From contig JAFGQR010000009.1 in assembly GCA_016935555.1 (NCBI GenBank), forward strand, positions 1 through 36,674: a DNA stretch of 36,674 nt, in the 5' to 3' direction. Position numbers and translations under genes: made by a program. Origin of the DNA: Verrucomicrobiota bacterium (lineage in GTDB: Bacteria > Verrucomicrobiota > Verrucomicrobiia > Limisphaerales > JAFGQR01). The notes under the pieces were generated by a model. The model was not told where the DNA came from and did not search any database. It was given only the letters and a program-made list of their open reading frames with translations. This document shows positions 31,482 through 36,674 of the stretch, in pieces; position 1 is the stretch's first letter; each line of letters opens with the position of its first letter.

Positions 31482-31523
31482 TTAGCCCGCATTTCTCAGT
31501 GCGCACTGAGAAATGCAGGCTAG
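31482..31523 (-). repeat. Palindromic repeat, copy 3 (opposite orientation)
   Basis: AGCCCGCATTTCTCAGTGC (31484-31502) pairs with GCACTGAGAAATGCAGGCT (31503-31521) with a single C/A mismatch. Flanking bases extend the stem by a further pair. Relative to the copies at 5060 and 25104 it lies in reverse orientation, so all three keep the strand asymmetry CCTGCAT...ATGCGGG. It has the longest stem of the three. Confidence 0.78.
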
Positions 31524-31576
31524 CCGGCCGCTCCAGGTTTTTAAACGCTGGTTCCGGATCGGGAGGCGGTTATAGT

Positions 31577-31593
31577 GTGTCGGCCGCCGACAC
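31577..31593 (+). promoter_or_regulatory. Hairpin just upstream of the ATPase start
   Basis: GTGTCGG (31577-31583) and CCGACAC (31587-31593) form a perfect 7-bp inverted repeat with a 3-base centre, ending 12 bases before ATG 31606. It overlaps a second GC-rich symmetry (CGGCCG...CGGCCG). It could be a leader hairpin or a repressor site for metal-dependent control; nothing in the sequence decides this. Confidence 0.3.
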
Positions 31594-31605
31594 GGGCGGC
31601 CGCCG

Positions 31606-33939
31606 ATGCCGGAATCATCTGAAACGAAGCCCCAGCCGCCGCGCTGCCTGTTGCGGGCCATGGCCTCGACGCTGGACCAGGAGCCGGCGCTCGAGGCGGT
31701 GACCATCGACCGCCAGGACCGCTCGATCTCCGTGGCCACCCTCGGCCCGGGACCGGATCCGGGCCTGGCCGAACGCGTGGCCGCCAACCTCCCCATGGGC
31801 GCGGAGGATCCCGCGTCCTCACAGTGCGGGCTGTTGTCGGGGCAAAGCGACTGCGACGCGTGCGGGCAGCCGCTGCCGGCGGCGGTGCGGCAGGCGGTCA
31901 CGGTGACCCGCGACGCCCACCAGTTCACCCTGGCGCGGGTGACCTGCCCGACGGCGCGTCGGTTTTGGCGGTGGCGGAGGATTCGGCTGCCCCGCGTGGT
32001 GCAGCGGGACGTCGAGTTTTTCGAGCCGGAGGAGCACCCGGCCGAGTGGCCATGGCAACTGCTCGCCACGGCCGGCTGCGCGTTGTTCGGCGCGCTGGGC
32101 GCAGTCCTGACGCCCGACGGGGTCCGCCCCGCGGGGGTGGGTCTGATGAGCTATTTGCTGGCCTACCTGGCGGGAGGCTGGTTTGCCGCGCAGGAAGTCT
32201 GGACGCGGCTGCGGCGGGCAACGCTGGACGTGCATTTTCTGATGCTGGCGGTGGCGCTGGGCAGCGCCGCCATCCACGAGTGGACCGAAGGCGTGACCTT
32301 GCTGTTTCTGTTTTCCCTCTCGGGCGCGATGGAACACTACGCCATGGACCGCACCCGCCGCGAAATCCGCTCCCTGTTCAAGGACGCCCCGAAGACCGCC
32401 ACGCTGCTCGACGCGCAAAACCGCGAGGTCGACTTGCCCGTCGAACGCCTCCAGCCCGGCATGCGCCTGCTCGTCAAACCGGATGCCCAGTTTCCCGTCG
32501 ACGCGGAAATCCTCAGGGGCGCCACCGCGGCGGACGAGTCGAATCTCACCGGGGAATCCCTGCCCGTGGACAAGAACGTGGGCGACCTTGTGCTTGCGGG
32601 CACGTTGAACCTGTGGGGCGCGGTCGAGGCCGCCGTGCTGCGCCCGGTCTCGGAAAGCGCGCTGCAGAAGATCATCCGCCTGATCCGGGACGCGCAGCGG
32701 CAGAAGGCCCCGAGCCAGCGCTCGATCGACCGGTTCAGCACCGCCTACACCTACGGCATCATCGGCGTCACGGCCGTTATGTTCCTCGTGTGGTGGCTCG
32801 CCTTCCCACTGGCGCCCTTCTCCGCCCCGCCTGGGGAATCGAGCGCCTTTTACCGCGCCATGACCCTGCTGGTCGTCGCCTCGCCGTGCGCGCTCGTCCT
32901 CTCCATCCCGTCGGCCGTCCTGGCGGCAATCGCCTGGGGCGCCCGCCACGGGGTGCTCTTCCGCGGCGGCGCCGCGGTGGAGAAACTGGCCGAGATCGAC
33001 GTGGTGGCCCTGGACAAGACGGGCACGCTCACCACGGGCGAGCTGGCCGTGGAGCGGATCGAAAGCATGCCGCCGGGACGCGAGTCGGAGGTGGCGCGGC
33101 TGGCGTATTCGTTGGAACGGCTCTCAAACCATCCGCTGGCCCGCGCCATCACCCGTTACGGCAAACAGCACGGGTTGGCGCCCGCCGAGTTCGACCACTT
33201 CGAATCCGTCACCGGCCAGGGCGTGCGCGCGTGGCGGGACCAGCAGGCCTGGTTCCTGGGACGCCGCGACGCCCCGGACCACCAACGCCACGCCGCCCCC
33301 CTCGCCCGCGTGCCCCCAGCCGCCGCCGGCTTCTCCGAAGTCTGGCTCAGCGGCCCCGAACTGCTCGGACGAATCCTGCTGAGGGACGACCTCCGGCCGG
33401 AGGCGCGGCCGCTAATCGAGGAGATGCGCCGGGCCGGGCTGCGCACGGTGGTGCTCACCGGGGACCGCAAGGCGGCGGGCGAGCACTTGAAGTCGACCCT
33501 GGGACTGGACGACGTGCGGGCGGAGCTGACGCCCGAGGAAAAAGTCGCGGCAATCCGCAGCCTCTCGTCGGCCGGCCGGCGCGTCGCGATGGTGGGCGAC
33601 GGCGTCAACGACGCGCCGAGCCTGGCGGCGGCGCATGTGGGGGTGGCCATGGGGGCGCGCGGGTCGGACGCGGCGCTGGAGCAGGCGGAGGTGGTGCTGA
33701 TGCACGACCGGCTGGAAAACTTCCTGGCCGCCTACAACCTCAGCCAGCGCGCCCGCGCCGTCATCCGTCAGAACCAGGTCGTGTCCCTGGGCACCGTGGT
33801 GGTCCTGGTGGCGTTCGCGCTGGCCGGCCACATCCCTCTGACCCTGGGCGTGGTGGGACACGAGGGAAGCACCGTGGCGGTCGTCATGAACAGCCTGCGC
33901 CTCCTGTTCGGACGCCACCGCAGGCCGCACGCAGACTGA
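31606..33939 (+). CDS. P1B-type heavy-metal ATPase (Zn/Cd/Co class)
   Basis: A 777-residue ATP-driven metal exporter of the inner membrane. Seen: actuator TGES (315-318), metal-site SPC (426-428) in the VVASPCALVLSIPSA helix, phosphorylation site DKTGTLTTGE (Asp470), nucleotide-domain SNHPLA, hinge GDGVNDAPSLA (664-674) and a last transmembrane region HEGSTVAVVMNSLRLL. SPC with HEGST fits the ZntA/CadA-like (P1B-2) group, inferred. The N-terminus carries a degenerate HMA-like fold (residues about 10-65) without the usual MxCxxC, followed by a separate Cys cluster, Cys74 and Cys83-x-x-Cys86 (CDAC), which may replace it. About six to eight membrane helices. It is convergent with the PTS-IIA-like gene, 22 bases away. 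No metal-sensor gene is seen next to it. Confidence 0.92.
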   Translation: MPESSETKPQPPRCLLRAMASTLDQEPALEAVTIDRQDRSISVATLGPGPDPGLAERVAANLPMGAEDPASSQCGLLSGQSDCDACGQPLPAAVRQAVTVTRDAHQFTLARVTCPTARRFWRWRRIRLPRVVQRDVEFFEPEEHPAEWPWQLLATAGCALFGALGAVLTPDGVRPAGVGLMSYLLAYLAGGWFAAQEVWTRLRRATLDVHFLMLAVALGSAAIHEWTEGVTLLFLFSLSGAMEHYAMDRTRREIRSLFKDAPKTATLLDAQNREVDLPVERLQPGMRLLVKPDAQFPVDAEILRGATAADESNLTGESLPVDKNVGDLVLAGTLNLWGAVEAAVLRPVSESALQKIIRLIRDAQRQKAPSQRSIDRFSTAYTYGIIGVTAVMFLVWWLAFPLAPFSAPPGESSAFYRAMTLLVVASPCALVLSIPSAVLAAIAWGARHGVLFRGGAAVEKLAEIDVVALDKTGTLTTGELAVERIESMPPGRESEVARLAYSLERLSNHPLARAITRYGKQHGLAPAEFDHFESVTGQGVRAWRDQQAWFLGRRDAPDHQRHAAPLARVPPAAAGFSEVWLSGPELLGRILLRDDLRPEARPLIEEMRRAGLRTVVLTGDRKAAGEHLKSTLGLDDVRAELTPEEKVAAIRSLSSAGRRVAMVGDGVNDAPSLAAAHVGVAMGARGSDAALEQAEVVLMHDRLENFLAAYNLSQRARAVIRQNQVVSLGTVVVLVAFALAGHIPLTLGVVGHEGSTVAVVMNSLRLLFGRHRRPHAD

Positions 33940-33961
33940 ACAGCCCCCAGCACGCCCCCCG

Positions 33962-34474
33962 TCAGCACGCCGCCACGGGCGCCGATTCCACGACGCCAAT
34001 CTCCACCTGGCGCAACGCGGCGAGAACCCGGTCCGCAGTGTCGGCCTCCCCCAGATGGCCCAACAGCGACTCCGTTTTTCCCAAATGCCCGAGACCCGAC
34101 AGCAAACGCAGGTAGCAGGGCGAATCGCGGCTCGGCGCGGCGACCACAAACACAAACTGCACCCGGGGGTTGCCCGGCGATCCCCAGGCAAACGGCTGCC
34201 GGCTGCGCCCAAACGCGAACCGCAGCCGGTCCGATCCCGATGTGCGGGCATGGGGAAAAGCCAGGCCACACTCCATGGCGGTGGAGGACAGGAATTCGCG
34301 AGTCATGGCCGCGTGATAAAACGGCAGGATGTCCGAAATCCATCCCCCGGCGTGAAGCAGCTCTACCAATTCCTTGATGGCCCCAGCCATGTCCCGTTCC
34401 CGCAGACAGGGCACGATCAGGGAGGCATCCGTAAAGTCCGCCAGGGACGCCGTGCCCGGCACCAGGTTGGGCAT
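33962..34474 (-). CDS. PTS EIIA type-2 (PtsN/fructose-like) domain protein
   Basis: A 170-residue stand-alone phosphotransferase IIA domain. Start taken as ATG 34474, one base beyond the stop of the upstream zinc-ribbon gene. ATG 34486, overlapping that gene by 11 bases, is equally possible. The phosphorylated histidine is His75 in CGLAFPHART, in the pattern of EIIA(Fru)/EIIA(Ntr). Further family features are EFLSSTAM, QFVFVVAAP and SPCYLRLLSGLGHLGKTESL. No sugar-transport domain is attached, and no EI, HPr or IIBC gene is in the window, so a regulatory PtsN-like role is more likely than sugar uptake (inference). It ends facing the metal ATPase gene. Confidence 0.8.
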   Translation of the reverse strand: MPNLVPGTASLADFTDASLIVPCLRERDMAGAIKELVELLHAGGWISDILPFYHAAMTREFLSSTAMECGLAFPHARTSGSDRLRFAFGRSRQPFAWGSPGNPRVQFVFVVAAPSRDSPCYLRLLSGLGHLGKTESLLGHLGEADTADRVLAALRQVEIGVVESAPVAAC

Positions 34475-34475
34475 T

Positions 34476-34853
34476 CTAGCGGGCATGCTCCAGCGCGGCT
34501 TTCTTGGGTTTGCGAGTGCGCGGCTTTGGAATCGCAGGCGCCACCGGCGCGGAAACCGCGGTGGCAACGTCCTCCTCAAGACACAAATAGCGTCCGCAGT
34601 TGCCGCAAATCTGGATGTCAGTGCCGTGACGCAGGACCTGCAACGCGCCGATGGCCAGCTTCACATGACATTCGCGGCACACGCCGTTGCGCACGATGGC
34701 GATGCCTTTCTTGCCGCGGGCCATCATCCGGTCGTAGTGTCCGAGGATCTGGGGCGGGATCTTGGCGCGCAACTCGGCGATGGATTGGCTCACCGCCGGC
34801 GATTCGACGTCATCTCCCATTTCCAGGGTTTGAAGTCTCAGCAAAGTAGCCAT
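34476..34853 (-). CDS. Small C4 zinc-ribbon protein
   Basis: A 125-residue protein. ATG 34853 is used; ATG 34865 would add four residues. It has IPPQILGHYDRMMARGKKGI (32-51), then a zinc ribbon with Cys59-x-x-Cys62 (CREC) and Cys83-x-x-Cys86 (CGNC), followed by GRYLCLEE and a Pro/Lys-rich basic tail (KPRTRKPKKA). This is the C-terminal part of the DUF164/CdsZ-like zinc-ribbon family, whose longer members (about 240 residues) also have an N-terminal coiled coil that here is cut to about 35 residues. Nucleic-acid or protein binding is likely; exact role unknown. Its stop and the start of the PTS-like gene are adjacent, so they form a two-gene operon. Confidence 0.78.
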   Translation of the reverse strand: MATLLRLQTLEMGDDVESPAVSQSIAELRAKIPPQILGHYDRMMARGKKGIAIVRNGVCRECHVKLAIGALQVLRHGTDIQICGNCGRYLCLEEDVATAVSAPVAPAIPKPRTRKPKKAALEHAR

Positions 34854-35224
34854 GACATGCTTCATGCCTTGATGGATTGCACTTCCCATGCCATTCCCGG
34901 CAGTCAGCGCGCAAAGAGTTGCACAGGAGCATGATCCAATGTATGTGCCGACGCCGGTTTTGCCCCATGCAGAAGATGGATGCGCCGGATGTGCAACATT
35001 TGCACGGGAATCGCCACGCCAGTGCAACCAGTGCACCCCTCCCGCCACACTCGCCAACCCCACTGGACGACATCCGACGCCCGTCCGCATCACGCCCGGC
35101 GCACTGGAGGTGCCATGCCCGACGCCGGATGTCGCATCCGCGACCCGCGCCGGACCTGCCGAGGGAACCTCCCATGAACTGTGTGAACCTCCCAGCCCCC
35201 GTGCGTCGACAAGGCCTGAAGCGG

Positions 35225-35243
35225 TCCCGCCCATCGGGCGGGA
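35225..35243. repeat. Perfect 8-bp hairpin
   Basis: TCCCGCCC (35225-35232) and GGGCGGGA (35236-35243) with loop ATC. Very stable, but with no T-run on either strand, so a classical intrinsic terminator is not supported. Confidence 0.55.
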
Positions 35244-35317
35244 TTCAGGCTGAGGCACGGGCCGGAACGGTGCGGTCAGGCCGTCGCGTCGCGACGCGTG
35301 AAACGCACCTGAGATCA

Positions 35318-35337
35318 GGCGTCGCGGACGCGACGCC
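35318..35337. repeat. Perfect 8-bp hairpin
   Basis: GGCGTCGC (35318-35325) and GCGACGCC (35330-35337) with loop GGAC. A related palindrome GCGTCGCGACGC lies 30 bases upstream (about 35286-35297), so the same short word GCGTCGCG is repeated in this patch. Confidence 0.55.
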
Positions 35338-35357
35338 ATGCGGTGGGGGGTGGGTGG

Positions 35358-35397
35358 GCCGTGGGTGGCATCCGGCATCGCGGATGCCACCCACGGC
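35358..35397. terminator. Perfect 16-bp hairpin 3' of larC
   Basis: A 16-bp perfect stem: GCCGTGGGTGGCATCC (35358-35373) with GGATGCCACCCACGGC (35382-35397), loop GGCATCGC. It begins 57 bases beyond the larC stop and is the strongest stem in the window. It may end larC transcription or protect its 3' end. No T-tract follows, so it could equally be a dispersed palindromic repeat. Confidence 0.5.
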
Positions 35398-35453
35398 TAC
35401 CGTCGTTCGTCGCTGCCGCGACTTGGGTCCACGCAAATGCGGCGCGGGCCCGG

Positions 35454-36674
35454 TCAGCTCGCCGGCGCGGCGCGGAGGGCGGCGTCGTAAACCTGTTTGA
35501 GGGCCACCCCGGCCTGCTCCGCCACGCGGCGGCACGATTCGAACTCCGGAGATGCGTGCAGGAGCTGCCCGTTGAGACGGCCCAGTTTGACGGCAACCTC
35601 GCCGAACGGGGTGCGGCACATCACGGTTTCGCGGGGCAACTTGCGCCGTTCGGCCATCACCCGGCGCACGCCGAACGCGGTGGTTTCGCGCAGGATCAGC
35701 TCCGAGAACCGGTCGGCGTGGGCGGCGTCGCAAAGCAGGGTCAGCAGCGTGCCGGGCCGGTTTTTTTTCATGTGAACGGGCGCGAGGAAAACATCCAGTG
35801 CGCCCTGGGCCATCGCCAATTCCATAAAGCGGCCCAGGATTTCGGCCGGGACGTCGTCGAGATTCGACTGGAGCGCCGCCACCACGTCCGATTCCCAATC
35901 GCGCGGGTCCTGGGCGGAGGACCGTTCCGCGGCCTCGCTTGGGAATGGGGATTCGCCCTGGACAATGCGCAGCACGTTGGGGCGTGTGGCGGTCTCGCGC
36001 ATGCCCAGCCCGTAGCCGATCCGCGCGGGCACGAACTCGCGCAGCAGGCCGAAGCGCTCCACGAATTCGGCCAGGATGGCGGCGCCGGTGGGCGTCACCA
36101 ACTCGTGGGGTTCCTCGCTCTGGGCGACGGGAATGCGCGCCGCGCTCAGGATTTCGAGGGTGGCGGGGGCGGGAATGGGGAGGCGCCCGTGGGCGCAGTC
36201 GATCCAACCGGAACCTTCCACCACGGGCGACGCCAGCACGCGCGGCCGGCCCAACTGCTCCAGGACGAGGCAGGCGCCGACGATGTCGACGATGGAATCG
36301 ACGGCGCCGACTTCGTGGAAGTGGACCGTTTCGGGCGGCTGGCCATGCACTTTGCCTTCGGCCTCGGCGATGCGGCGAAAGACCGCCAGCGATTTGTCCT
36401 TGACCCACGCCGTGCAGGGACTGTTCAGGATCAATTGCCGGATGTCGGCAAACGTGCGGCCATGATCAAGCGGCGCCGCACCCGTGCCGGGGGGTTCGTG
36501 CGTGCCCGGCTGGGGATGCGGATGGGTATGCGGGTGGGGATGGGGATGGGCGTGGGGCGGGTCTTCGGGGCTGTGGGGCGGGTGGGCGGGGTCGGTCTCG
36601 AGATGCACTTCGAAGCGGGTGCCGGCGATGGCGCCGCGTTTGTCGCGCCGGACGTGGAAGTGGTAACCGGTGAC
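35454..36674 (-). CDS. larC: Nickel-pincer cofactor biosynthesis protein LarC (5' end outside window)
   Basis: At least 406 residues; the frame is open to the window edge, and the missing part should be the conserved N-terminus (YFDCFAGISGDM-type). LarC inserts nickel into the pyridinium-dithiocarboxylate mononucleotide to make the NPN cofactor of lactate racemase and related LarA enzymes. Seen: GAIAGTRFEV, a His/Pro-rich stretch (alternating His-Pro, about 20 residues, encoded near 36495-36550) likely to bind nickel, HGRTFADIRQLI, VHFHEVGAVDSIVDIVGACL, HGRLPIPAPATLEIL, HELVTPTGAAIL, GYGLGMR, LQSNLDDVPAEILG and the C-terminal RRVMAERRKLPRE. It is one continuous frame, unlike the split larC1/larC2 of Lactobacillus plantarum. 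larA, larB and larE are not in the window. Confidence 0.92.
   Translation of the reverse strand, partial: VTGYHFHVRRDKRGAIAGTRFEVHLETDPAHPPHSPEDPPHAHPHPHPHTHPHPQPGTHEPPGTGAAPLDHGRTFADIRQLILNSPCTAWVKDKSLAVFRRIAEAEGKVHGQPPETVHFHEVGAVDSIVDIVGACLVLEQLGRPRVLASPVVEGSGWIDCAHGRLPIPAPATLEILSAARIPVAQSEEPHELVTPTGAAILAEFVERFGLLREFVPARIGYGLGMRETATRPNVLRIVQGESPFPSEAAERSSAQDPRDWESDVVAALQSNLDDVPAEILGRFMELAMAQGALDVFLAPVHMKKNRPGTLLTLLCDAAHADRFSELILRETTAFGVRRVMAERRKLPRETVMCRTPFGEVAVKLGRLNGQLLHASPEFESCRRVAEQAGVALKQVYDAALRAAPAS

Larger units (their letters stand above)
31220..31605. other. Intergenic region upstream of the metal ATPase
   Basis: About 385 bases between the start of the broken FGE-like gene and the ATPase start. 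No gene is credible here. It contains the third palindromic repeat (31482-31523) and a perfect 7-bp stem (31577-31593, listed separately). I saw no MerR- or ArsR-type operator that I could support, though divergent promoters must lie here or have been lost. Confidence 0.55.
34854..35453. other. Intergenic region downstream of larC
   Basis: About 600 bases between larC and the zinc-ribbon gene (both minus strand). Open frames crossing it have compositions unlike proteins. From 35225 to 35397 it holds three perfect hairpins (listed separately). The part 34870-35220 shows no clear motif. It should include the promoter of the zinc-ribbon/PTS operon, which I could not locate with confidence. Confidence 0.55.

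Noticed and set aside
34888-35253. Plus-strand frame of 121 codons downstream of larC
   Set aside because: Pro/Thr/Ala-rich, no homology-like motif, ends inside the hairpin patch; probably non-coding.

Overview
This is a GC-rich, densely packed bacterial window that looks like a Verrucomicrobiota chromosome (probably the Pedosphaerales/Limisphaerales side). The phylum call is an inference. It rests on an N-terminal beta-sandwich-like segment ending in RFYRL in a secreted hydrolase, a conserved-type hypothetical with a transmembrane anchor and an IGCPEQTLRDIIIAD motif, secreted glycosidases (GH78, GH172-type, a six-hairpin-type enzyme), a ccsA-hemA-hemC-hemD heme operon with a short HemA, and palindromic and heptad-phased intergenic repeats. 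No rRNA, tRNA or CRISPR was recognised.

Layout: (1) 121-4882, a plus-strand branched-chain amino acid ABC transporter operon livH-livM-livG-livF, followed by a PaaK-family adenylating-enzyme homologue with a degenerate P-loop. (2) 5099-9704, minus strand: a membrane-anchored hypothetical and a secreted alpha-L-rhamnosidase. (3) 10232-14298, plus strand: ccsA/hemX-like, hemA, hemC and a hemD whose fused N-terminal SUMT (CobA) domain has collapsed to about half size. (4) 14354-17750, minus strand: glpD and a secreted DUF2961/GH172 protein. (5) 17976-21087, plus strand: a secreted alpha/beta hydrolase, a doubly truncated anion-transporter remnant and a URO-D-superfamily (MtaA-like) protein. (6) 21088-21790, a gene-poor scar with a transposase/DruA-like remnant and a large inverted array of 7-bp units. 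(7) 21791-25006, a 1071-residue secreted protein with a probable alpha/alpha-toroid domain. (8) 25153-30375, a tightly coupled five-gene cluster: small Cys-containing protein, 2x[4Fe-4S] ferredoxin, radical SAM enzyme, DUF116::polyprenyl-diphosphate-synthase fusion, and an alpha/alpha-toroid prenyltransferase/cyclase-like protein. (9) 30339-31219, a broken formylglycine-generating-enzyme-like gene. (10) 31606-33939, a P1B metal ATPase. (11) 33962-34853, minus strand: zinc-ribbon protein and PTS-IIA-like protein. (12) 35454-window end, larC (5' end outside).

How the genes work together: the liv genes form one importer, with the substrate-binding protein presumably just upstream of the window. 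hemA-hemC-hemD cover glutamyl-tRNA to uroporphyrinogen III except for hemB, with a cytochrome-c/heme-linked membrane protein in front. The best candidate for an undescribed system is the 25153-30375 cluster. It combines isoprenoid diphosphate synthesis, Fe-S electron transfer, radical SAM chemistry and an alpha/alpha-toroid enzyme that lacks the usual prenyltransferase zinc ligands and the SHC DxDD motif. I infer a dedicated, redox-modified isoprenoid product.

A second theme is internally collapsed genes: the SUMT half of hemD, the anion transporter, the FGE-like gene and the transposase remnant all look like normal family members with internal segments cut out, some of them in frame. A third theme is small repeats: three copies of a CCTGCATTTCTC...GAGAAATGCGGG palindrome, and two inverted arrays built on a 7-bp period.
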